From contig BCKC01000001.1 of the NCBI GenBank assembly GCA_001600455.1, positions 4,180,441-4,244,440 of the forward strand: 64,000 nt of DNA, read 5' to 3'. This stretch comes from Endocalyx cinctus. Lineage: Eukaryota; Ascomycota; Sordariomycetes; Amphisphaeriales; Apiosporaceae. The translations under genes were made by a program, and so were the position numbers. Shown piece by piece: positions 10,971-21,773 of this stretch (position 1 is its first letter; every line of letters begins with the position of its first letter). The notes beneath the pieces were generated by a model. It saw only the letters and a program-made list of their open reading frames with translations. It had not been told where the DNA came from and made no database searches.

Positions 10971-13574
10971 TATTCCCATGCGCATGATTAGGGCAATATT
11001 CACAAGGCCTGGTAGACTCACCATCTATTGAATGTATTAGTAGTCATTCCCTGATCATTGTAGACCTCTTGATGTAGGGCTAGTTATAATTTGCCATCGT
11101 CGTCAATGGAACAATGCAGAGGAGAATAGAAAATGCTTGCGTGATTTCCATTAACAGGAATCGTGCTCGGAGTCATATGTTCTCGTTGATCTCATCTTAG
11201 CTGCTACCTGTCAGGTTCGGCTTAACACAATATGGCGGGACCCTCTTAAAACTCCTCCTAGATACAAATGCTAGGCGGTACTTGAGATTATCTGGTCAAG
11301 ATAGCTCTGGAAAGGTTCATGCTGTATTCTCACGTATCAGAGCTGCTTAGGCCAACTACGATTGTATGAATGGGGTTCAAGCATACTTGGAGTATTAGTA
11401 TTTACCAATATTATAATTGGAAAAGGACTTGGAAACTGCCTCGGTTGCTGAAATGTAGGTCGGTATGCTTTTTCTTCTGTATAAAGCGATATTCTTCATT
11501 AGATTAAATTATTTAAGAGCTCTCTCAGGATGAAAATAGAAGCAAGATTTTCCCCATCAGTACTCTAATTCTCATGGACATCCACTAGTTCATCATTTGC
11601 TGGTTTAGAATGCGGGAAGCTGGTAGACGAGTGCAATAGATTTCATGATATAGAAGGTTTCAAAAAGAATGAATCAATCAAAATTTTGTGCGAGTAATAC
11701 CCGCAGTGTGAGTGCGATATATACGCGAGAACGAGAATCAGGAGAACAAGTTTTCTTACTTGTAATATTGCACCATTGGCAAGTACAAAAATATGACGAC
11801 CCGTACATGATATAAGCATACATATATCAGAAACGATAATGAAGTTGACGGATCCAAGATGGTAGATAAATATGTACTAGGCTCAGAAATAATGATTAGG
11901 AGTGTTGAAAGTAAGTGGTGTTTGGGATTGTGATGCACTTCGTCATTGCAACTGGCATAATATCTGCTAAGCTACTGCAGGAACTAAAAAGAAACCTGAT
12001 CTTACCGAATATCGCCTCCAGTTTGATCGCAGTGGGAGTTTTGAAATGGGATATATATTATTTCTTATGTTTGGGTAATTCGGTTTCTTCTCTCTCTTAA
12101 GAAAATAAAAGGGGGAGGGAGAGGGGGAGGGGGGAGGAGAGCAAGGAATGTTAGAAGTTCACAAGTCGTGTAATTATTGGATCAGAATATCAGTTGTGAG
12201 GCTGACAACTTCCAAAACATAAAATTATTGGGAATCTTCTTCTTCTAGGATATCTAATTAGAATATACGAAAGGGGAAAAGAAAAAAAGATTAATCTTCA
12301 CTTGGAAAATTTTATTTTCCAATGGCTCGAAGTCGAAGAAATTTATTGAGAATAATAACCAACTAACTAATTGCTTAATAGATACGTGACGTAGGTCTCT
12401 CAATCAAAGGATTACAAATTGATAAATGACCACACCCCTAGTATACAGATAATGTAAATTCTAAATTAGATATACCATGGGAGTTCTTGTATGATTGGTT
12501 ATAGGTGAACAAGTGACTATATCCTATATCTTCTATCTTGTAAAAGTGAAAATAAAAATAAAAACTATTAGAGTGGCTTTTTTTTTTCCTAACTTGAGAC
12601 GAAACAAAGAGTATGGCAATTTGATTAATTACTGACGAAAGTTGATATAAGTTATAATTAAAAGCAAGAGATGAAATTCAATACATACTCACATTAAGAC
12701 AATATATTTTCCAATACTATACTCTCATATCATACAAACAAGACGGGCTTATCCTATTTTCAAGAATTCTCTAATTATCTTTTTCCTGGATGGAGGAGAT
12801 ACCTCTCTGGCTGAGATTAAATAATTACATCTATTAATTAAACGGAATCTCGATTAGCTGAAATCACTAGTCAGGACGTGAATATCTGAAGATGCCTATT
12901 TGTATCGCAGGCCTAAAATGAATACTTCTTTTTTTTTTATCTCTGATTGAAGTCTTGTGGGAAGCACCTTTACGTCATAATTATTAGACTCCTTAAGATA
13001 ATGGAATCAATACCATAGTCAAGAAAGCCAAAAAGCAGTGCCGTAATACGATAATTGATAATATAAGGCAGATCCCAGGTCTTTATGGGGGGGTATAAGG
13101 AGAACCAAAAAGAAAAGAAAAAAGTGACAGCGCAACAAGCAGAATTACATGAGGGTTTGTTGAAGATGTTTCACAGATCTGATGCCAGGCTTCAAAGCGA
13201 GGGATAAGTAACCAGAATAGAAGTATAGAAGAAATATCAAGAGAAGGGTTGGTGATTGGTGATTGGTGATAGGTTATCGGACAGAAAAAAAGCTTCTTGA
13301 TCTAATCATCTACAAAATATCATACCCTAATTAAGTAATAAGAATAAACACTATAGACAACAATGTTAACTTTATCAATATTACAACAGAGGACTTAAGC
13401 AGAGTATATCGACTCTAGCAGGCCCGTCGGTAGTTTCAGTACAAAAAACCGAGTTTGTAGGTGTGAATCCTATTCTACACATCGTAGGATAGTCGGGGAG
13501 TACTAGAAAGATTATGTACATATACCAGGCAAATACGATTGAATGTTGGAACATTAGGGGCAAGTCAAGGCGTA

Positions 13575-13624
13575 GAGGACTCTCCATTGAATGATCCATT
13601 GAATGATCCATTGAATGATCCATG
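13575..13624. repeat. 12-base tandem repeat
   Basis: Unit CCATTGAATGAT repeated about 3.5 times without interruption, in non-coding DNA. Confidence 0.8.
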
Positions 13625-15095
13625 GGAGGGTTCATGTTGAGCAGATAATTAACACGTAATAGAAAGAAACATGATAATTAGCACGAAAGGGCGGACGGGT
13701 GTCGATATATCAAGTTTGGGTGAATGAAAAAGAATGAACCTACCATCCATTCATGGCAAGAGCTCATCCAATAGGAACGAAAAGAGGTGCATTCAAAGGT
13801 AATGAACTCTCTTATATCTTATCAAAGCTGGGTACATATATAGGCTGGAAAAGGTAGGCCATCGATAAGGTCCTGTGGGGGGGGGCACATCAGTGAATGC
13901 TTCTTAGCCTTGCTACTCCGCTTCGTGTTGAAAGTTTGGTATCGGCATTCACTGCTGTCTAAATTACGTTGCTCATTTGTTGACCTACTAGTAATATATC
14001 TTACATTAACCTCTAGGAACATTATTATTACTTTTTGTTTTGCTTTCCAACTTCTTTTGTAATGACACATGAAAGGATACCACGGGTGAATATACAGTAG
14101 CATACACAACTACCCAATCGTCTTTTATCTTTTCAAAACTAAAATGATATTATATCCTGGCCCGTAGGAGTAGGCATGTACATCTTAGACGATAAATTCA
14201 CATTACCAGGAGGAGATCGGACGACAATTGGCACGTGAGTATTTTCTTCTTGCCTTGGTTCCAGTTACACATCAAGTGAATAATTTCAACTATTAATGAA
14301 CAGTGTGAATCGGATTAAGAAATACACCAACTTAGAAATTCTATCGCTTCGCTTCCGACTCCATCTCTCGGCAAGTAAACAATTCAAGATTCAGGTTTCC
14401 TCTAGAGGAGTGTAGTAGATAATACTCTAGGTTAGTTAAAGGCTGACCGTTGAGCGTGTCGTCGTGTTGTCGTGTACTGGAGAGATAGGGGCGGTAATAA
14501 CTAATCGTTAGTAGAATGGAAGAGCCGAGATACGGCTAATCTAAGATAACCCAGGTGATAAAGGCAATCCTACATCCGATATTTTAATTAATTATGAGCA
14601 CCGAGACCTTTCTACGAATGGCATATTTTAGTATATGATATGTGCCTGCTGCTAGGCAAAAAAGCATGGTCTAGGTATTGTTTGGACATTTCCAAAGTCC
14701 AGGTTGGATTAGTACCTCTTCCATTTTTTTAAAACCTAATGAGCCGATAATACAGCGGGAATTATCTTGCCAATCTCTGACTGGTACTCTATAGTATGCT
14801 TGGACCTTCTTCTTTGGAAGGGATTTTGATCTGGCAGTTTAGAATGGAGGATTTGCTCATAGCCTCTAATTTTATCGCAGGATACTTTAATCGAATCGCA
14901 TTATGAGACAAGTACTGGAGTAGAATTTGATAGCTAATTTGTCTCGATTTCCTGTAGCTTTGGTGTAGCCTTTGAAATGCTGTTTCATCTCTATGCTAAT
15001 GTGACCTTGGAGTCTGATAATATGGGTGAGCATTGTCTATAATCGTACGCATTTTTGACGGGTGCTTTTGTATCACATCGCTTGGTTACAGAAAA

Positions 15096-16349
15096 CTACC
15101 AGTTTCTGCGCCCGCCACGGCCACGACCATACCCGCCTCCGCCACCACGGCCCATTCCTTGATCATAGCCAAAGTTCTGACCCTGGTTGCCACCAAATCC
15201 TTGACCGCCTCCACCAAAGCTTTGGTTTTGCCCTCCTTGCCCTCCAGGAGCGTTACCTCCGGCATTCTGAATACCTGAAAACATGGCCGACATTGCCGAG
15301 GGGTCCATCTGAGATAAATCCATGCCAGAGGACATCATCTGTTGCATCATAGCCTGCATTTCGGGGGGCATGCCTTCCATTCCCGGCATATTGGGCATCG
15401 AGTTTGCCCCGCTAGAGTTAGCGGTTGAGCCCATACCAGGCATGCCGCCCATCATCATCATCTGCATCTCTTCCATCATCTTCTTGTTATTTTGGGCAAT
15501 GGCGTCTGAACTGTATTCGCCTCGTATGTTGTCTTGTTTTGTAGCGTACAGTGCCCACGTAAACTCATCGAATCCATAGTTGAAGTAGTCGCTTAGATCT
15601 GTCCCGGGTTTTCTCCACGGCTTATCATTATCCGGGAGGTCTAGATCGTGTTAGACATATCAGTGGCGATGGGGGGAAAGCGGATGGAAAGAAGTGAGGA
15701 TATGCGCACCTTCGTCGATGTTTACCTGTGTTATAGGCTTTCCGGTGGGTTTATGTGTAGGTATGGCATTCACATCAATTGTTGATGTAGAAACCGGAGG
15801 TAATTCGGTAGTCGGAATTGATTTTGGACTGGAATCTCCTTTCTTGGGAGCTGGCTGTGTTATCGCGTCACTAGATGCTGTCCGTTGTGGTATATTTCTG
15901 ATATCACTGTAACGTGTCTGTCTGCGCGTTCCTAGTCAGAATTGAACCCGTTGTTTTTCTTCTTCTTTTTTTTTTTCTCCCCTTTAGAATTTGGCGAGAA
16001 TAGCTCACTCACACAGGCGGGGGGGCTTTCGTGCCATCTTTTCTTTCGGTAATGATGTCAATATCCTGCGGGGAGTATTATTAGTGGTGACAATTATTTT
16101 GGTCGCATGCCATTATTTGTGCGGTCTATATTTTTATTTTTTTGAAAAGTGACATACCGAGTCGTCTTCATCCATTTCGGCACCTTCATCTTCTTCCTCG
16201 CCTTCTTCAAGATCCTCTCCGCCCTGGTGTTGCTGTTCCCCTAACGCCGATGCATTCTCTCCAGTGGAATCGGCATTGACGTTGGTAACGGTGGCGGGAA
16301 TAGTGGGTTCCTCGGGGGCATAAAAATCGTCGTCGTCATCGATATCCAT
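15096..16349 (-). CDS. FIP1: Fip1-like pre-mRNA polyadenylation factor subunit
   Basis: Four exons on the minus strand (16158-16349, 16013-16065, 15710-15921, 15096-15640) give 333 residues in one frame. FIP1 is the subunit of the cleavage and polyadenylation factor that tethers poly(A) polymerase to the 3'-end machinery in the nucleus. Visible parts are an acidic N-terminus ([10 protein letters not shown] and a Glu/Asp-rich stretch), the linker [17 protein letters not shown], and the conserved Fip1 motif [15 protein letters not shown] at about residues 167-181. A long Met/Gly-rich region follows ([11 protein letters not shown]), then a C-terminal Arg-Gly box ([16 protein letters not shown]). 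I chose ATG 16349 because it matches the acidic start of fungal homologues; an in-frame ATG lies 28 codons upstream. The exon 2/3 junction could shift by a few residues. It is divergent from NUP49. Confidence 0.9.
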
Positions 16350-16930
16350 TGCGACTTGATACGAAGTTTTAAAGTTGTTGTGAAATCGAATTATTGGGAG
16401 GCGAAATTGGTGATTATAATAGCAATCTACCAAGACGATGGTGGATGAAATAGTGTAGCTGAAGAGACTCCAAGAGCTTGTCGCAAAGTACAGAGTATAT
16501 CGATATGTGATAAGATAGAAGCTTCAGCTTAACCTCTATGGACGTCTACGGATATATGTACTAGGTACCTAGTTAAGTACATAGTAGGTACGTACATTAG
16601 CTGATTAGATACATATCAAAAGGGAAAAGCCCTCTACCCCTGTCCCCATACTTTATTACAGTATGTATTTATCGCTAATATCTGTTAAATAGGGTAAGTC
16701 TTCCCCACACTAGCACCAATTAGGTAGCCTACTTAAGTCCACTTAAACTATTTACTTACCCCTAGCAACGCGCCGATGGTAGATTCGACACGCTAATTGC
16801 TTCGCCAGAATCTTTTCGAATAAAAGAAAATCATCACAATCAAATAGCTAAGCTAAGCAACACCGATTGTTGCACGAAAATACGGAACGTTCTATTTTTC
16901 TTCTTCTTCTTCCCAGGTAATCCTTAGGTC
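16350..16930. promoter_or_regulatory. Divergent promoter region FIP1 / NUP49
   Basis: About 580 bases between two divergent nuclear housekeeping genes. A TACCTAGGTA-type cluster lies at 16556-16602 and a T/C-rich tract just before the NUP49 start (16895-16915). No specific factor site is claimed. Confidence 0.4.
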
Positions 16931-17225
16931 ATGGCCCTTTCGAGGTCGGCCAGTGGTCCCGGAGGATTGAGTATTAATACTTCGACAGCAAATATGTTGT
17001 AGGTGCTATCTCGTTTGTTTCATACCCACCCTATTATCTCCAGCGGAATTTACTGAGACATACGCTCATTTTTATTTTTATTTTTTTGCTAGTGGATCAA
17101 GTAGCGGCCAAGCTCCAGTGGCTGGTGGTCTATTTACTTCAACATCACAAGCATCCAGTACACCGAAACCTGCTGGGTTATTTGGCAACACTTCCGCTAC
17201 TGCCGCCACACCGCAGCCTCAACAA

Positions 17226-17257
<32 letters not shown>

Positions 17258-18493
17258 ACAACAACAACAGACACCGTCTTTATTTGGAAACAATATGAAT
17301 TCGGCTGCGAATCAACCCCAACAGTCCGGCGGTCTCTTTGGATCGGTGGGTAATCCATCAACTGCTACAAACCAACCTCAACAAAGCGGTGGACTTTTCG
17401 GTTCATCTTTGCAGAATCAAGCTCAAAATAAACCTGCTGGAGGCTTATTCGGAAACGCGCCTATCCAAACAACTCCCTTGGCATCTGGGTCGACGGGAGG
17501 TTTACTGGGAGGTCTGTCAAATAGCACAATGTCACAGCAAAAGCCAAGCCCCTTGTGAGTGGTCGAAATTTCTCTTCCCAACCGTCCTTCCTGTACAAAA
17601 CTTACTAAAAACTGACATGATTTGATAGCGGAGGTCTTAACCAGCAACCTCAAAATTCGACAAACACGTTCGGTCAGTCTCATCAAAGACCTGGTTTAGG
17701 CCTAGGCGGATCGATCGGTCTCGGCTTAACCATGGGACAGTCATCAACTCAACAGACAGTGCCCGGCGTACGCATCGACGTAACCAATCTAAAAGGGACA
17801 ACTCGGTACAACGATCTTCAGGAAGATCTTCAGAAGATAATTGAACAAGTCGATACTTTTATCATACAACAGGCAAAAAATAAAGAGGAGGTTAATTCTT
17901 TTATGGCCGGGTATAGTGAGATGCTGGACTGCCTTCCCAATGATGTCAAGTTTGTTGAACGGAAGTACGACGGTGCCCGAAATGCCTTAGAATCAGCAGC
18001 TCAGGCGATCGAAGCCGCTCGCCTTCTAGTCAACCAAGATGCCGACAATGCCCGCCTTAGCTTCCGTGCTATTGATAACCTAAAATTACCCCAACAATAT
18101 CACACGTCCGGAATATGGTCACCGAGACAGCAGGCCCCCGGTACTGCAAATACTGAAACCGACGGACAAGACCTTGTCGGCTTCTTTTCTAAGACAGCCG
18201 ATGAAATGCAGGACCAGACAAAACGTTACGAGCAAAATTTGACCGAAATTGAGATGCACATGCACGGCGTCTCAGACGGTTTAGCCGAGCAGCTTCAGAG
18301 AATGATGGCCAGCAAAAACGGAGCATCGACGGGCCCAGATGAGAAGATACAGGAGCTCGTCACTGTGCTCAGGGACTTCGAGCAGAGCATTTTAAAAGTA
18401 GCTGGAGATGTTGGAAGCGCGAGGGAGGCCATTACTCGGCTTCAGTTAGGTGACTTCCTTGGATATGCTAGTAGCCGCGATGGTGTATATTAG
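16931..18493 (+). CDS. NUP49: FG nucleoporin NUP49 (human NUP58-like)
   Basis: Three exons (16931-16998, 17093-17554, 17629-18493) encode 464 residues. Both introns interrupt in phase 2, each restoring an FG Phe codon at the junction. The protein is a central-channel nucleoporin of the Nsp1-Nup57-Nup49 complex. The N-terminal 220 residues carry repeated GLFG and FG motifs (GGLFGS, AGLFGN, SLFGN) interrupted by 17 consecutive Gln at 17220-17270. The C-terminal part is the conserved coiled-coil region, with NSFMAGYSEML, LPNDVKFVERKYDGARNAL and the diagnostic NARLSFRAIDNLKLPQQYH block, followed by more helices. The first exon encodes only 22 residues and is chosen because its ATG reaches the FG frame through a good donor/acceptor pair. 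Identification is confident; the exact N-terminus is less so. Confidence 0.92.
17220..17270 (+). repeat. CAA/CAG repeat coding for 17 Gln
   Basis: Seventeen consecutive Gln codons, CAG-rich at first and CAA-rich later, inside the FG domain of NUP49; likely length-variable between strains. Confidence 0.9.
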
Positions 18494-18847
18494 AGGAAAG
18501 GCGGGCGTGTAATTGGCATTATTGATTACTGTAGGACTGGCGTTGATACCCGGCTTCAATAAAAAATAAATAAAAAATAAAAACGATGATTTATTCGTTT
18601 TAATCTCTATGCTGTTAGCCCTAGAGTGCCTAAAGCTCATTACTATGTTACTTTGTTGACTACCGGACTACCTGTCTACTTAATCATCCTGAACGAGTAA
18701 AAGCCACCAAGTAGCGGGTATCTACCAAAGGGCAAACGATGAAAAACATGGTATTTATATTCACAAGATCCTAGCAAGTATAAATCTTCCTCTAGTTAGA
18801 ATGTACTTTTTACCAGGTTCAATCTTACTTAAAAGTTTGTACACCTA
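18494..18847. other. Short convergent spacer
   Basis: Between the ends of NUP49 (+) and the next gene (-). It holds an A/T-rich stretch near 18558-18600. Nothing else is seen. Confidence 0.4.
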
Positions 18848-19734
18848 TCATGAGATGACCCTCCATCGCCACCCACTTAGAATCCTCATATCCTCCTCTC
18901 CAAGGGTAACGGTCGATAGTTGGGGCCCACCTTTCTCAATCTTCGATGCTAGTTTCTTAAGGCGCCTTGACAGCGTCCTCGCAACACGAAGCGTTACCTC
19001 GTTCGTAAACACCCAAAGAACGGCCAGGAGAAACATAACCACGGACGTTAATTTGCTGCCTAAACCACTCTTAACCATGCGTAGGATGCGCGAGATGAGA
19101 GACTTGCTGTGAAAAAAAGCATACTCTGTGTCGGTCGTTGTTGTATCCGTACCATCTGAAGAAGACGTAGAGGAGCGTCGGAACAACCGCCGAACTACAG
19201 GTATGAACGCAGCCCTAGATTAAAGTATACATGTTAATATTATCGTGCATGAAGAGGGGTACACGAGGAGTCTCCGGGATCTGATAGAGATGAAATCTTG
19301 GCAAAAAGCCGTTATGCGTTGCGTGAATGGGTGCTCGAGAAAGTAAGATCCGTAACTAACAAAAGACCGCCGAAGATCCACCTTCGCCACCGTCTCGATT
19401 CCGTCTTCTTAACTAAGGCCGAGACCTCATTTCGTAGCGTCCACAGCTCGCTCACAACCAGGCTATGATGGGTTCGAAGCCGTTGCTCGGCTCCGGCATC
19501 ATAGGCACCGGGTCCTTGCCTGTTTTTAAGTGTGATATATTCCCGCAGAGAATACTCGCATGTTGTCCTCAAAGATCGAATGTCGGTGCCATCAAACACC
19601 GGGGCAGTAGCCACCGGGCGCGTCGATGAAGGTCGCGCTTGAACCGGCACCGGCTCTAATCTCGATGACGGCAGTCCGCTAGGATCCGGTGGTGGGGGAA
19701 ACGACGGCGTGGATGCCGGTGGAAATGACTCCAT
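18848..19734 (-). CDS. Unknown membrane-associated protein
   Basis: Two exons (19361-19734, 18848-19214) give 246 residues. Donor GTTAGT and acceptor CTAG join in frame to create the segment FGGLLAAFIPVVRRLFRR. I do not recognise a family. The N-terminal 45 residues are rich in Pro and Ser. Next comes a helical region (REYITLKNRQ, HSLVVSELWTLRNEVSALVKK), then a first hydrophobic segment at the exon junction. A Ser/Thr/Asp linker (SSTSSSDGTDTTTTDTEY) follows, then a second hydrophobic segment TSVVMFLLAVLWVF, a basic amphipathic stretch and the C-terminus. Two hydrophobic spans with a helical, probably cytosolic N-terminal region suggest an organelle membrane protein. The role cannot be inferred. 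Confidence 0.65.
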
Positions 19735-21773
19735 CTAATACAGTATTTGTACTAATTATCAGCGTCTGATCAAACGCTATGCGTGGGGATATTTGATCGC
19801 TAAATCACTCACATTAAGTGGATCTTGATTCACGTTGGAATTCGTTTTCCTTCTAGCTTAGTGGCCAAATTACTAGTTTAGATAATTTCTGAATGGGAGC
19901 ATTTCCAATTCTGTAACATTATTTTAACCATCTATTGCGCTCTCGCTGAATCATGATGCACCGCTAAAAGTTTTGACAAGAGAATCGGGTGGCTGGGGTC
20001 GCGGGGTAAAAGATACCGTAGGATCAGCGCAGCCTTATGCAAGTCTCGTAACGCGCCACGTCAATTAATCTGTCCGCTGGCAGGCTGCTTGCCTGTTTGC
20101 TTGCTTGCTTGGAAAAGAACAAACAATGGCTGGTAACAAGCGTATATATATAGAGGAATCTAAATCAAGCATAATACCTAGTCCCAAAGGCTACCAAGTT
20201 TACTTGTGAATAGCTCAACGTATGTTTGTTTATTAATTAGCTATGTAGTACTCCTCTTTTTGCTAATTAAGACCTACTTGGGTAGGCGACTCCCCAGCGT
20301 CACAGGTATACGGAGTATGTATACTAGAACCTACACGGTCTCTACTCCTCATTGTCGTCCTATTCCCCTCTTCTTCGGTTTTTTTTTTTTCTTAAGTTTC
20401 TTTAATACCGTCTATCCTTAATTACGACTAGATATACATATAGGCAAAAGCAACCAAGCATTCACCCGTACCTAGAGAAAAATGAGTTCAGTCTATAAAA
20501 ACAACCAGCAGCCCTATGGTAACGTCATTGCCTACCCTATGCGTCAATATCACACACACACGGACGCTACCTCGGTAGCATCACCAGGGCTCGTTTCCCA
20601 GGGACGAGCACGTGATGAGTTCAGCATAGGTAGGTCCAATTCCATAGAATGAGTATCAAGTATCCACACTCAATACCCAGGTGGACCTGGGTATCTAGAT
20701 AAGGATATCACGAGATAACTTGCTAGATAAATCTTACGAGATACCGAGTTATCAACAATGTACTAAAAGAAGACTGTAGAATGACTCGGGGAATTTGTAT
20801 ACATAACAGACGCATAGAATGATCGACTAACAGATATATAATAAGACTGATAAATAGATACGATCAGGTAGTTTCTCTTTCGTTTAAAAGAAGAAACCCC
20901 CGACAACTTCCAAGGTTGCTATGAAAGTAAGTTACCGCAACCAAACTCATATAAACAGCCGATGCCTTCGTAAGGAGCTATCCATGGATCTGGGTAGATG
21001 AGTAGGTACCAACTCTAAAGAGTGGGATGGGGGTAATACGCTACTAGGAATAAAGAGCTACTGCTCAAGAGTGGGGTGGGGGATATCACGATACTACTAT
21101 GTACATACCCATGGGCTCCGGGGATACACAGTAGATTGGATGTATGTATACCTAGGTATATATTGGATACATATACTATGTACATATACCCGATATCTAA
21201 GTATACATTTACATATAGACATACCTATACATATACATATAGTGGACATATCGTAAGATCTACGGTGGCAGGGTGGAAAAGTTGTACTACCTCCCTCCCA
21301 CTTTGAACTTGCGTTATTCTATTTTCTTGACTTACTTATCTCGCCCCTAAGAGAACGTACATCGACGTCCACTACATCCATCCCTGAATCACCTTGACCT
21401 TGAACTTGACCCCACCTATGTCCTTGAACTAGTGTATCCTGTACCCGGCCGTTCAGCTATAGTAATATCATCGTCTATACATATAGTGGACGTTAACTTA
21501 TAGAAAAGAGTAAGTATTATGTACCTCTACAATAAATCTTCATTTAAAACACCTCAGAAGTTTATTCATACCTACATACCTGCATACCTGCAGCAGGTGA
21601 GGTCCGTCTGGAATCCTTCTCATATACTTAGGTTTCCGTTATTCTAGTCTAGTACTTAGGTAGCTAGAGGAAAACTACTAAATCCCATGTTTATTTTGTC
21701 TCATAACCTTTCGTGTTGAATCATCATCATCATCATCATCATCATCATTATCATAACATCATCGTCTTGTACC
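19735..21773. other. Intergenic region upstream of xanthine dehydrogenase
   Basis: Two kilobases without a supported gene. It includes a T-run near 20380-20390, a TA-rich stretch of TACATA/TATAC words at 21130-21245, and a CAT/ATC repeat directly before the xanthine dehydrogenase start. Regulatory content is likely but no site is identified. Confidence 0.4.
21721..21750 (+). repeat. ATC trinucleotide repeat in the 5' leader
   Basis: About nine ATC units ending roughly 25 bases before the xanthine dehydrogenase ATG, so probably transcribed but untranslated. Confidence 0.75.

Larger units (their letters stand above)
10211..15095. other. Long A/T-rich gene-free region (4.9 kb)
   Basis: Between the start of the unknown gene (-) and the end of FIP1 (-). 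No frame longer than about 95 codons looks coding. Minus-strand splice-donor words occur at 10339-10344, 10656-10661 and 11016-11021, compatible with a long spliced 5' leader of the gene ending at 10210. It contains short tandem repeats (about 10905-10970 and 13580-13622). Confidence 0.45.
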
